Below, one piece after another: positions 49,056 through 59,643 of a DNA stretch of 64,000 bases. The notes below the pieces were generated by a model. That model was not told the DNA's origin, made no database searches, and worked only from the letters and a program-made list of their open reading frames with translations. Source of the DNA: Ailurus styani (Eukaryota > Chordata > Mammalia > Carnivora > Ailuridae); contig LNAC01000162.1 in the NCBI GenBank assembly GCA_002007465.1, positions 2,581,832 through 2,645,831 on the forward strand, in the 5' to 3' direction. The number at the start of each line of letters is the position of its first letter. The first letter of the stretch is position 1. Position numbers and translations under genes: made by a program.

Positions 49056-49317
49056 TATTTTATGAAAAAATTAGTTGTATAATTTAGATTGTTCATATAT
49101 TATTTCCTACATAAAAGTAGCAGTTTTGTTCCCTAACTATTCTTAGTTGGAAACCATTAAAGGGGATAGAACTGTATTTATTGTATAGATTCAAGCATGC
49201 AATGGACACAAATAAGTAATTTTTCACATAACACTTAGAATCCTGACCTACAAATTATCCAGATTTATACAGGTCTTAATGTTACTGGAAAGTATCTTTG
49301 TGTGTGTGTGTATATAT

Positions 49318-49935
49318 GGGTGTGTTAAATTAATATACAGTGGGATGACTGGGTGGCTCAGTTGATTAAGTGTCTGCCTTCAGCTCACGTCATGATTGGG
49401 GGTCCTGGGATTGAGTTCCCCATTGGGGGTCCTTGCTTGGCAGGGAACCTGCTTCTCTTTCTGTCTGCTGCTCCCCCTGCTTGAGCTCTCTCTCTTTCTC
49501 TCCCTCTCTCTCAGTCTTTCTGGCAAATAAATAGGATCTCTAAAACAGTAAATAAATTAATTAATATACAGTGTTATATTAATTTCAGGTGTACAATATA
49601 GTGATTCAACAATTCTATGCATTACTCAGTGCTCATCTCAAAAAGTATACTCTTAATCCCCTTCCCCTATTTCAACTATTGCCTATGATAACCATCAGTT
49701 TCTTCTCTATATTGAAGAGTCTGTCTCTTCATTTGTCTCTTTTTCTCTCTCTTTTGTATCTTACATTCCCCGGATTAGTGAAATCATATGATATTTGTCT
49801 TTCTCTAACTTATTTCATTTAGCATTATACCCTCTAAATTCATGCGTGTTGTAACAAATGGCAAGATTCTGTTCTTTTTTATGGCTGAGTAATATTCCAT
49901 TGTATATATGCATATATACCACCTCTTTTGTGACA
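49318..49935 (-). mobile_element. L1 3' end, antisense (3' part of an inverted L1)
   Basis: The complement of the L1 terminus: 'ATATTAATTTCAGGTGTACAATATAGTGATTCAACAATTC', then antisense ORF2 end 'GAAATCATATGATATTTGTCTTTCTCTAACTTATTTCATTTAGC', 'TGGCTGAGTAATATTCCATTGTATATATG'. It is split by a SINE at 49343-49559. It lines up with the antisense L1 5' part at 51029-53410, as the other end of one element. Confidence 0.88.
49343..49559 (+). mobile_element. SINEC, diverged copy inside L1
   Basis: Head GGATGACTGGGTGGCTCAGT, TC-rich region and a broken tail. The duplication ATTAATATACAGTG (49329-49342, 49560-49573) is exact and belongs to the L1 3' terminus. Confidence 0.95.
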
Positions 49936-49967
49936 ATGTAAATATTATATATTTAATATGGAAATAT

Positions 49968-51025
49968 TAAACAACAAACTACTGTACAAGCAATGGGTAA
50001 ATAAGAAGCCAAACAGTAAATCAAAATATGCCTCAAAACAAAAGAAAAAGAAACACAATATTCCAAAACCTGTGTGATGTAGCAAAAGTAGATGTTAGAG
50101 TAAAATGCTTGTATTAAGAAAAAAGTTCAAATAAATAACTTAACATTACACCACAAGGAACTAGAAAAAGAAGAAACTTAGCTGAAATTTAGTACAAGAA
50201 GGAAATAACAAAGAAAAATCAGAAATAGAGACCAGAATAAACAATAGCATAAAATTGAAAATAATGACCAGTTTTTTCCAAAAAGATAAACAAAATTGGC
50301 AATGCTTTAACTACATTAAGAAAAAAAAAAAAGAGAAGACTCAAAAACCAAAATGAGAAATGGATGAGAAAACAATACAACAGATAACCATAGAAACACA
50401 TAGTGTGATAATAGATTAATATAAACAATTATATACTAACAAATCAGATAATTTAGATTTAAAAAAACCCCAGATAATTCTTAAAAAACACATAAGTTAC
50501 CAAGATTGAATCATGAATCTTAAACTCCCCAAACAGGAAATATTAGGCCAATATCAAGAATGAAAGTTGAATTAGGAATCGAAAATCTTCCAATACAGAA
50601 TAGCTCGAGACTATATGGTTTCATTGGTGAATTCTACCAAACATTATAAAAATAATAATAACAATCTTTATCAAAATCTTACAAATAATGAAAAACAGAG
50701 AACAAACACATCCAAATATCATTCCCGGGCACCTGGATGGCTCAGTGGTTTAGAGCCTCTGCTTTCAGCTCAGGTCATGATCTCAGGGTCCTGGGATCGA
50801 GCCCCACATCAGGCTCCCTGGTTGGCAAGGAGCCTGCTTCCTCCTCTCTCTCTGCCTGCCTCTCAGCCTACTTGTGATCTCTCTCTCTCTCTCTCTCTCT
50901 GTCAAATAAATAAATAAAATCTTAAAAACAACAACAAACAACAAAAAACAAAACAAAACAAAAAAATCAATCCATGAAGACAGTATTACCCTGATACCAA
51001 AGCAGAATAAAAACGATACATGAAC
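49968..51025 (+). mobile_element. L1 ORF2 middle part, plus orientation, split by a SINE
   Basis: Runs from the post-endonuclease linker ('AACAACAAACTACTGTACAAGCAATGGG') through 'AATAGAGACCAGAATAAACAA', 'AGGAATCGAAAATCTTCCAA' and the RT entry 'TTTCATTGGTGAATTCTACCAAACAT' to 'ACCCTGATACCAAAGCAGAA', roughly ORF2 residues 250-490. Multiple stops and frameshifts. It is opposite in orientation to L1 sequence on both sides (49318-49935 and 51029-53410). Confidence 0.85.
50726..50961 (+). mobile_element. SINEC, mustelid-type copy with complex A-rich tail
   Basis: CGGGCACCTGGATGGCTCAG head, (TC)n region and a tail of AAATAAATAAATAAAATC followed by (AAC)n and (AAAAC)n units to about 50961. The imperfect duplication AAATATCATTCC / AAAAATCAATCC (50714-50725, 50962-50973) is L1 sequence. 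Confidence 0.94.
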
Positions 51026-51477
51026 AAAAAAATCCAGTTTGTCCAATATAAGTATTGACACCCAGGCTTTCTTTTGATGTTTAATTGCATGATGTTTCTC
51101 CACCCCCTCACTTTTAATGCATGGGTCTTTAGGTCTAAAATAAGTCTTTTGTAGGCAGCATATAGATGGGTCTTGTCTTTTATGCATTCTGACACCCATG
51201 TCTTTTGACTGGAACATTTAGTCCATTTACATTCAAAGTAATTATTGATACATATGTATTTATTGTAATTTTATTAGTTGTTTTGTCCTTATTTCTGGAG
51301 ATTTTCTTTGGTCCTTTCTTGTCATTGTCACTTTTAATATCTCCTTTGTACTCGAAGAGTCTCCTTTCATACTTTTTGCTAGGCTGGTTTAGTGGTCACA
51401 AGCTCCTTTAGTTTTTATTTGGAAAACTATTATCTCTTCTTCTACTCTCAATGATAGCTTTGCTGGATACAGTATTT

Positions 51478-51721
51478 TTGAGAGCTTGTTTGGAGGTTCT
51501 AGCAGGGGAGCGCAGCTACTCGTATACCCTTGACTGAAGAACGGTCCTCTCCTCTATCGGGGAAGGTCGTCCTCTTCGACGGAACGCCGCGCAGCTTCGG
51601 GAGGGAAGCACGTGGAGCGGTGAGGGAGGAAGGGGACACCCACCTAGCCAGCCAGATCAGCCGAATCAACCCTGGCGATCAATGGGGTGACAGATGTCAC
51701 AGCCAGATCGCCCTCACATCC
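51478..51721 (-). pseudogene. RN7SK: 7SK snRNA retropseudogene, 3'-truncated and tailless
   Basis: Functional 7SK (about 331 nt, RNA polymerase III) scaffolds HEXIM and Larp7 and holds P-TEFb inactive in the nucleus. This minus-strand copy starts exactly at the 7SK 5' end (GGATGTGAGGGCGATCTGG at 51721) and keeps the first 244 nt or so with about a dozen differences, several at CpG sites. The HEXIM-binding GAUC-containing 5' hairpin is present. It stops at AACAAGCTCTCAA, so the 3' hairpin and U-tail that bind Larp7 are missing, and there is no poly-A. TGGATACAGTATTTTTGA flanks it at 51464-51481 and 51722-51739. 7SK uses an upstream promoter, and upstream here is L1 ORF1, so transcription from its own promoter is not expected. 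Confidence 0.96.
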
Positions 51722-53100
51722 TGGATACAGTATTTTTGACTGCAAAATTTTCCCATTCAGCATTTTGAATATATCATACTACTCTTTTCTGGCTTGCCAA
51801 GTTTTCTGTTGATTAATCTCCAGCTAGCCGTATGGGTTTTCCCTTGTAAATTAGGACTACTTTTGTCTTGCTGCTTTTAAGATTTTTTCTTTATCATTCT
51901 ATTTTGCAAATTTAGAGTATATCTTCATGTTGGCCCGCTTTTGTTGATATTGATGGGAGTTTTCTGTGCTTCCTAATCTGGATATCTTTTTCCTTCTCCA
52001 GATTAGAGACGTTTTCTGCTATTATTTCTTTAAATACATCTTCTTCCCCCTTTTCTCTCTCTTCTTCATCTGGGGCTCCTACAATACAAATGTTATTATA
52101 TTTGATGGAGTCATTGAGTTTCCTAAGTGTATTCTCATGTTGCAAAATGTTTTCTTTTGTTCAGCTTCATTATTTCCCATTATTTTGTCTTCTAGGTCAT
52201 TAATTTGTTTCTCTGCTACTTCCAACCTGCTGTTCATTGCATCAAATCTGTTTCCAATTTCAGTTATCTCATTCTTCATCTCCAATTGATTCTTTTTTAA
52301 CCCTTTCATGTCTGTGGTAAGGGTCTTCTATTATTTTCTCAAGCCCAGTGATTATCCTTATGATTGTTGCTTTAAATTCTCCATCAGGCATGTTACTATA
52401 TCTGTTTCACTTCTATCTCCGGCCATGGCCTTAACTTCTTTCAACCTGGATAAATTCCGCCCTCTTGGTATTTTTGTCTAAGTCCTCTGCTTTCTTCTCT
52501 GTGTTAGAAAAGTCAGTTATGTCTCCTGCTTCTGAAAGTACTGGCCTGATGAAGAAGAGGTGGGGAGACATGGTGTGGGCAGGGGCTGGTACTGTGCTGG
52601 TCTTCTGGGGGAGGAGCCCATCTCACTGGGACTGAGGCAAGTTTGATTGAGAAAGGTACTCCTGCCAGAGCACCAGTGCGGATTGGAGTAAGCAAGTTAG
52701 GCAGCCAGTGTCTGTGCTGATCTGCTTCCAGCAAGTGGCTATATGTTTCTGCTGAGCGGCAAGGGAGGAAAATGGTGATGGCCAGAAAATTTGTTCCTGG
52801 AAAGTCATCTCTGTGAACACTTTTTCTCAGGCACTTGCTCTGAAAAGGAATAGTCTCCCCCAGAGTGTGCCCCTGGCATTCTTCTGATCCTTGTTTCCAT
52901 GCTGTATGCCCCGAGGTTGTTTGCCTTCCTTCTCTCCCAGATCAGGGCAATGCTCTCCCAGCTCTTTCCCAGTCAAGCCCACTGATCTTTAAAACTCCAG
53001 GCTTTAAGTCCCACTTGTTGTAAGAACTCACAAACTTCAACTGTTCTCCTTTTCTAAGCCAACAGCTTTGGGGAATGTTTTCCTTGTGCATTTCCCTGTG

Positions 53101-53106
<6 letters not shown>

Positions 53107-53152
<46 letters not shown>
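53107..53152. repeat. (TC)23 microsatellite
   Basis: Uninterrupted TC repeat inside the antisense L1 5' region. It explains the Arg-Glu and Ser-Leu repeats in the open frames that cross it, which should not be read as proteins. Confidence 0.97.
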
Positions 53153-53156
<4 letters not shown>

Positions 53157-53410
53157 TCACCCCCTCCTTTCTCTGCAACCACAGCTCACTCCCCTCTACA
53201 GCACCCACAATCCGTTTCTCCCCCAAGTCACGTCTCTGCCCTTCCTACCTTCTTTGATGTGGCCTCTTCTCTCCCTTTAAAGGTTGTGCAGTTTGTTCTG
53301 TCAGTCTTAAGGTCAATTTCTGGGGTATTTAGATGATCTGATAGTTATGTATTTGTGTCCATGGGATGAGATGAGCCTAGGGTCCTCCTGCTCTGCTGTC
53401 ATCTTCCCAC

Positions 53411-54206
53411 AATTCTAAATCTGGAAAATATCTTTTCCCTATAACTTAGAATATAAGTTTATACACCTGAAGTACCTTAAGCCTACTAAACAACAATACA
53501 ATATATATCAAGTGTAATTTTTTCCAGATAGCATTTAGAAATACATGTTTGTACTTCTGCATAAAATAAATCAATTTCTACTTACAAGAATGGAAGGAAT
53601 AGATATTCAAGAAGGAGAGAAATAGAATAACACCTTCAAAGCATTCTTTCCAACAAATTAAATTCATCTTTTGCACTGGAGATGTTCAATGTTTATTGTA
53701 TAATGACAACAATGTATTTGAAGTCAGATTGCTAATATTTTGGCAGGATGCCTATATAATAAGTGTAGTTTAAAATTCTTTGTTCATTTTTATTTCTTTA
53801 AATCAAAATACTCATTGAATTATACTTAATTACTTTTTATTCAAAATGTATAAAACTCCTAAGATACATAATATTTTCACTTGTGGGAAATAACTTGCTT
53901 TTCTTGTATTGATAATTAAAGGTTGTTGCAACCGTTGAGAAAAATGACAGATTTTTTGGCAATAATTAGTTATCCTTTATAGCAATGGAAACTTTAATTT
54001 GCTACTCTAAAACATTAGAACAGCAAAGGGCAAGATCAAATCAGCCTGGTCTTATTTAGAATACAACATTCAAATTCACTAAGTGCTTTATGTTTATTTC
54101 TGAATCCTATCTCAACCTTTAGAATCTATGAGAATAGTAGACAAATCAAAATATGGCTTTGTTCTATCTTTGTGAAGTGGTTAAATATACTTAGCAAAAT
54201 GTAAAA
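53411..54206. other. Unique DNA
   Basis: No gene or recognised repeat between the L1 5' end and the next SINE. Confidence 0.55.
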
Positions 54207-54220
54207 TAGTACAGATTTCA

Positions 54221-54221
54221 T

Positions 54222-54260
<39 letters not shown>

Positions 54261-54432
54261 TTTGACAGAGAGAGAGATTATAAGTAGGTAGAGAGGCAGG
54301 CAGAGAGAGAGAGAGGAGGAAGCAGGCTCCCTGCTGAGCAGAGAGCCTGATGCAGGCCTCGATCCCAGGACCCTGAGATCATGACCTGAGCGGAAGGCAG
54401 AGGCTTTAACCCACTGAGCCACCCAGGCACCC
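54221..54432 (-). mobile_element. SINEC, mustelid-type copy with expanded (TTTA) tail
   Basis: The antisense copy ends in CACTGAGCCACCCAGGCACCC. The tail side consists of (TTTA)10 plus TTT at 54221-54263, against 2-4 units in other copies. The duplication TAGTACAGATTTCA is identical at 54207-54220 and 54433-54446. Confidence 0.97.
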
Positions 54433-54446
54433 TAGTACAGATTTCA

Positions 54447-56789
54447 AAGCAAAATTTATTCTCATATGTAGAAAAATATTTCATGTAAATGATGTTTCTT
54501 CCATATAAAATCACTGCCAAAATGAGAATACTAGTTTTAATATTCTCCACTGAATGATAGCTCCATCCTATGGGACTCAATAGAAGGACTAATCTTTCTG
54601 TTTCTGACATTAACTTCTGACTCTTTCTCAGTCAGCTATGTGAGTCGATGTAACATTTCAATGTAATTAGTTCATATGTGGTTACTATCGATGATGTGTG
54701 GCTTTTATTTCTAAATAAATTTAAGAAAACAAATTAAATCCATATTAGTATTTTAGGTTTGTCAAATGTTCTTTCCAATTAACTATTTTTTCTAGATGTC
54801 ATGGTTACTGTATCAAATTTTACATAAGTTTGCCCAAATTGAGGATAAAATGAACTTTCAGCTACTTCTTTTGACTTTTGGTTTACTTTCTACCTGGGTA
54901 TTAATCTGGGTTCTGTGAGAGACCAATGACAACTATAAACTGTAGATCGTTCCATGGATCTGCAATAAAAGCATCTTTCTTTTCCAGAAAGTTCTCATTG
55001 CTTGAAAGGAGGTCAATAAAGAAACTTGCATAGAGTTGACATGCACAGAAGCATGCTCTTCCTAAACAAATCGTCTCTAGTACTGAAATTAGCTGATGTT
55101 CTTCATAAAAACACCAATGAAGTCAAACATTAACTGGGAGACTTGGGCATTCCACCAGACTTCAGGGCCAAGTTTTTACTCTGTCACCTATGTGTTTCTC
55201 CTTATATACCTATGACAAAGGGTCCTTTTTCTTATTTCCATCACATAATATTCCATTGGCCCAATAATCATCATTTCTAGGAGATAATAATGTGAATGCT
55301 TTGTAAAAGTGTAAACAGACACACTGGTGTGCCTGTAGATTTAGGGTGTTACTGACTTTTTTTTTCACTATAAAGAAAAGATCTATCTATTCTTTATTTT
55401 TACTACTTGGAAATATAAAACATTTCTATTATTTCTACACTATCATTTCTGGCACAAAAGACCCCTTTATCCTTATAAAATTCACACATGATTTAGCATA
55501 GAATAACAAGTAGGTTTCAAAACTATTGAATTGTACATTAACTAATTCCATATTTTCCAACATATCTCTCTTCAATCAACTACCCCTCATATTCCTTTTC
55601 TCACATTACTTTATGTCATTCTTCATATAAGTATTTACTTAATAATTAAAAAAAGGCAGAAAGGGGCCAGTTGATCAGTTTTCTATATGCGCATTGTGGT
55701 CACTCAAGCTTTGTCGAACAAATGCCTTGTTAAATAAATAAATTACCTCACTTGATACAGAAACCATGGATCACTGCTGAACATGAGGGGAAAAAATATA
55801 AAAATAATCTGCAGCTCTTATACAAGACAGAAAGTATAAACAAAAAATATGGAATTTCATATTTTAAAGGCTCAGTTTCTTAAAATTTATGTGATTTTTT
55901 CTAATAGTAATTCTCTCTAGAATTTGTTATAGAATAGTAAGCAAAAATTGGATATGTAGAAATTTTTTAGGGATAATTTTTATTTTTACCTTAATATGAA
56001 TATATTTACATTTTTTTCAATCCATGAATATCATGGAATTTCAGTAGGAAAGAGACTATTTAAAGTAAGCTCCCAGCAGATAGCGACAAGAAAGACTATG
56101 ATGTCACATATATGCTGTGCTTTTAAATGTGAAAGATCAGTTGTATAAATATCACTGAACTATGAAAGACAAAGCACATTCACCAACATGAGATTTTATT
56201 TTAAATTTAGGAATTAGATTTGAAACAATGTTTAGGTTTATTAAATAAATAAAGGGAAACCTGTCAACTAGATGTTTGGGTCTTGTATTTTTATTTGTTC
56301 TGAAAATATCTTTCAGTTGGTATATTTTGACCATGTACATTTAAAATTATTATAGATGTATTTAGATTGAGATCTACCATGTTTGTAGCTGTTCTCTATT
56401 CATATCATTTGTTCTGCCCCTTCCCCTCTTTTTTTTGCCTTGTCTGGCAAATTGACATTTTACATGATTTCACTGTAATCTCTTCCCTTAGAATGCTAAT
56501 ATATGTAAAAAAATTTTTAGGGTTTTTAATATACAGTTTCAGCTAATCTCAGTCTACCTTCACATAACACTTCAAATAAATCAAATGACACAAATATCAC
56601 CCCAAGGTGCATAATATGAGTATATATGAGCATGATGTGAGTATAATATGAGTACTGCATAATGAGTACTTTATAACAGAGTATTCCCAATTCCTGCTTC
56701 CCATTCTTAATGACATAGTTGTCATTTATTTCATTTATTTACATGCTATAATCACCCAATACATTAATATTGTTACTTTAAGAAAAATG
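54447..56789. other. Unique AT-rich DNA
   Basis: 2.3 kb without recognised repeats or genes. Two close TATGAGTA-type direct repeats occur at about 56618-56668. Confidence 0.5.
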
Positions 56790-56824
56790 TTATCTGCTAT
56801 ATCAATTAAGAATAAGAAAAGATT

Positions 56825-56902
56825 TTATTCTACCTTCATTTATTGCTTCTATGGTAGTTTTCCTTATTCTACCTTCACTTATTGCTTCTATGATAGTCTT
56901 CC
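56825..56902. repeat. 39-bp tandem duplication (two copies)
   Basis: Units 56825-56863 and 56864-56902 both read TTATTCTACCTTCAYTTATT followed by GCTTCTATGRTAGTYTTCC, differing at about three positions. It is a local duplication inside the L1 fragment. Confidence 0.9.
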
Positions 56903-57107
56903 TTTCTTTATGTAGATCAAGTTTCTGACCTATATAATTTTTCTTCTCCCTGAAGAACTTCTTTTAACATTTCTTAAGGCAGGTTTCCTGGCCATTAAGC
57001 ATCTCAGTTGTTGTTTGTTTGAGGTTTTTATTTATTCCTTAATACTGAAGGATAATTTCACTGACTACAGCTATGGTTTGCTTTTTTTGTTTACTTTAAA
57101 CAGTTTA

Positions 57108-57312
57108 TTTTATTTATTTATTTTTAAAGATTTTATTTACTGAGAGTGAGAGCCTGTGAGAGGGGAAGGGTTGTAATGAGAGATGGAGATATTCACAAGC
57201 AAGACTTTGTGCTTAGTGCAGAGCCCCATGTGGGGCTCCATTTCATGACCCTGAGATCATGATCTGATCCGAAATCAAGAGTCAGATGCTCAACCAGACA
57301 CCGAGGTGCCCC
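57108..57312 (-). mobile_element. SINEC, old copy inside L1 ORF1
   Basis: The antisense copy, strongly diverged, runs from TTTTATTTATTTATTTTTAA to CAACCAGACACCGAGGTGCCCC. The duplication TACTTTAAACAGTTTA / TACTTTAAACACTTTA (57092-57107, 57313-57328) has one mismatch. Confidence 0.92.
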
Positions 57313-57430
57313 TACTTTAAACACTTTAAATATTTCACCCCACTCTCTTACTGCTTCCATGGTTTATGATGAAAAGTCCACTGTAATTCTTATACTTATT
57401 TCTCTATATTTCTATATATCTCTGTATACT

Positions 57431-57972
57431 TCTCTACATTATGAAATAATAAGAAATTATTAATCCTTAAGAATGTATTAACATTGATATGCTGTACTAT
57501 TCAGTGAATTTTTGTTTCCAAGCAAAACACAACTGACACAATAAAAGTAAAATTACCCAGCGATGAATGTCACAATAAGAAATATGGATCTTTTCCATAG
57601 TTAAACACTTCATCCTGTCAATCACAGGGATACTCAGTCCAAAGAAATAAAAATAAAACGTTCTCAGGACAAGTTGAATTATTTCCTGTTTTCATCTTGT
57701 TAGAAGTTTAGGTGTTGATGAAAGTTCTCAGGACACTTCTCTACATAAAAAAGTTTCATGAGGACATTGTGGTTGTAACAACCAAACAAATATTTATAAA
57801 GAACATGAAGAACAGTGGTCTATTATAAATATTATGATAGCAATGACGTCTTTAGAAATTACAAATTATTATATAGTTATATATCAAATGTAGGATGTGT
57901 TTTATTTGAATATTGATTTTAATAGCTACTATTACATTATTGCATATAGGGATACCAACCCTAATAGTGTTA
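57431..57972. other. Unique AT-rich DNA
   Basis: No gene or recognised repeat. Confidence 0.5.
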
Positions 57973-58388
57973 TATGTTAAACTGTGTCCCCCAAAAAGAT
58001 ATATTGAAGTATGAACCTCCAGTGCTGCAGAATATAACTTTTTTAGAAATAGGGACATTACAGATGGAACCAAGATGAGGTCATATGGAAGTAGAACAGT
58101 ATCCTTATAAGAAGAGGGCGCAGAAGCACAGGGAGAATGCCACCTGACAAACAGGCAGAAATTGGAATGATGCAAATGCAAACCAAGGGATGCCAAGAAC
58201 TGATGACTGCCACCAGAAGCTAGTAACAGGCAAGAAAGAATTTTCCCCTATAGGTTTCAGAGGGAACACTGTGTTGCCGATACCTTGATCTTGGACTAAT
58301 AGCTTCCAGAACTGTGAGAGTATAAATTTCTATTGTTTCAGCAACTAAGTGTACGGTACTTTGTACAGTATCCCTAGGAAACTAATAC
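57973..58388 (+). mobile_element. MLT1-type MaLR LTR
   Basis: 'TTAAACTGTGTCCCCCAAAAAGATATATTGAAG', 'GAAATAGGGACATTACAGATGGAACCAAG', 'ATGAGGTCATATGGAAG', 'CCTTATAAGAAGAGGGCGCAG', 'ACCAGAAGCTAGTAACAGGCAAG', 'GCCGATACCTTGATCTTGGAC', 'CCAGAACTGTGAGAGTATAAATTTCTATTGTTT' and 'CCCTAGGAAACTAATACA' match an MLT1 LTR along its full length. Confidence 0.9.
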
Positions 58389-58484
58389 AAACAGTAACCT
58401 ATGCAAACTACCTCTACTCTTATTTTTCATCATAATACTTATTACTCAAAAATCGATAGCATATTCTCTATTTCTTAATTATCT

Positions 58485-58600
58485 TTCTCACTTACTAGAA
58501 TGTAAACTCCCAGAGGGCAAGAACTTTGGTTTGTTTTTTGTTTTATTCACAACACTTAGAACATAGCCTGTCAGCGGAACGTTTATTAATCATGATAGAC
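58485..58600 (+). repeat. L2/MIR-type 3' end remnant
   Basis: 'AGAATGTAAACTCCCAGAGGGCAAGAACTTTGG' then 'CACTTAGAACATAGCCTG' and 'AACGTTTATTAAT' follow the shared L2/MIR 3' end. Confidence 0.55.
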
Positions 58601-59425
58601 TTGGCTATTATACAATCATAAGAAACAACCCAAATATCAGTGGTTTATAAAAGGTTGATTTTAGTGAATACTACATGTCATACCAGGACAAGGAGGGGCT
58701 CCTCCTTCCAATTAGTCAGTCAGGGATCCAAGCTGCTATAGAATCCACTTGACGCTTGTCTCTACGGTCACAGAGATAAGAGAGCAGGAACATAGGAAAG
58801 CATAACCTGACTCTCAGAGTTTTTACATTTTGTCTTAGTCAGAGTCTCTATAGGAAACAGATGGTAAACAATTAAGAACAACTTGAGGAATGTTAAAATA
58901 CAAAGGAAGGAGCATAAGGAAATTACAAGCAATAAATCTGGAACTGGGGCTAAAAGAGAAAAGAAGAGATTAGTAAAACCTGGCAAGAAAAGGGAGCTGT
59001 AGAGTGGACTGCCTGAAGAACAATGACTTTCTATAGAGAGATACACCCAGCTAAGGAGACCTCGGGGTGGGGGGCTGAGGGGGGGGTCAGCAAAATAAGC
59101 ACTGTGACATTTCACTCCTCTATTCTTTCTATCTCCCGCCAAGGGTTCTCACAGACTGAACCTAACCTGAAGCCAGAGGGCAAGGAGTGACTTTTGATAT
59201 AATCCTTACAAGTCAGTATCCCAAGTCCAAGCAGGGTCAGGAAGGATGGAGAACAAATTAGAGGTGCAATAGAAGATATTTGGCCTATTACTTTCACTTT
59301 TTGCCATAGTGATATTTCAAGGAACAATCTTACATACCAATCTTTGCCTACATCTTAAATTGTTTATTTAGGATGCATTCCTAGAATTAGTTTACTTAAT
59401 TGTATGTTAGCTAGTGGACATTTTA
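58601..59425. other. Unassigned DNA, part possibly an ancient repeat
   Basis: From about 58827 ('TGTCTTAGTCAGAGTCTCTATAGGAAACAGATGG') to about 59100 the sequence looks like an old interspersed repeat of a type I cannot name. The 124-codon minus frame at 58768-59142 overlaps this and is not credible as a gene. Confidence 0.4.
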
Positions 59426-59439
59426 TAAATCCTAGTTGG

Positions 59440-59629
59440 GGGCGCCTGAATGGCTCAGTGGGTTAAAGCCTCTGCCCTCGGCTCAGGTCATGATCTCGGG
59501 GTCCTGGGATCAGGGCCCGCATTGGGCTCTCTGCTCAGCGGGGAGCCTGTTTCCTCCTCTCTCTCTGCCTACTTGTGAACTGATCTCTCTCTCTGTGTCA
59601 AATAAATAAATAAAATATTTTTAAAAAAG
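59440..59629 (+). mobile_element. SINEC, mustelid-type copy
   Basis: GGGCGCCTGAATGGCTCAGT head and TGTGTCAAATAAATAAATAA tail. The duplication TAAATCCTAGTTGG is identical at 59426-59439 and 59630-59643. Confidence 0.97.
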
Positions 59630-59643
59630 TAAATCCTAGTTGG

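Larger units (their letters stand above)
51029..53410 (-). mobile_element. L1 5' UTR, ORF1 and ORF2 start, antisense
   Basis: Read on the minus strand from 53410: carnivore-type 5' region (GTGGGAAGATGACAGCAGAG...), a (GA)n tract, then ORF1 starting at ATGGCCGGAGATAGAAG (52433). ORF1 shows the coiled-coil part (EITEIGNRFDAMNSRLEVAE, 52.26-52.2 kb) and the RRM-side part (ICIVGAPDEEEREKG). A broken ORF2 start follows with endonuclease motifs 'TLNVNGLN' and 'PSICCLQKTYF', where the usual catalytic Glu of QETH is Lys. The element stops in ORF2 near residue 75. A 7SK pseudogene interrupts ORF1 at the LYPAKLS region. Confidence 0.88.
56790..57430 (-). mobile_element. L1 (HAL1-like) ORF1 3' part, antisense, split by a SINE
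   Basis: 'GACCTATATAATTTTTCTTCTCCCTGAAGAACTTCTTTTAACATTTCTTAAGGCAGGTTTCCTGG', 'TTATTCCTTAATACTGAAGGATAATTTCACTG' and, after the SINE, 'TATTTCACCCCACTCTCTTACTGCTTCCATGG' and 'GATGAAAAGTCCACTGTAATTCTTAT' follow the antisense ORF1 C-terminal region of old L1/HAL1. A 39-bp unit at 56825-56902 is tandemly duplicated. Confidence 0.75.

Noticed and set aside
51478..51721. Active 7SK gene
   Set aside because: The 3' hairpin and U-tail are absent, target duplications show retroposition, and the upstream DNA is L1 ORF1 rather than a 7SK promoter.
52942..53336. Frames with Arg-Glu or Ser-Leu repeats
   Set aside because: Produced by the (TC)23 microsatellite in the antisense L1 5' region.
58768..59142. 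124-codon minus frame
   Set aside because: Overlaps unassigned sequence that looks like an old repeat, with no domain and no conserved context.
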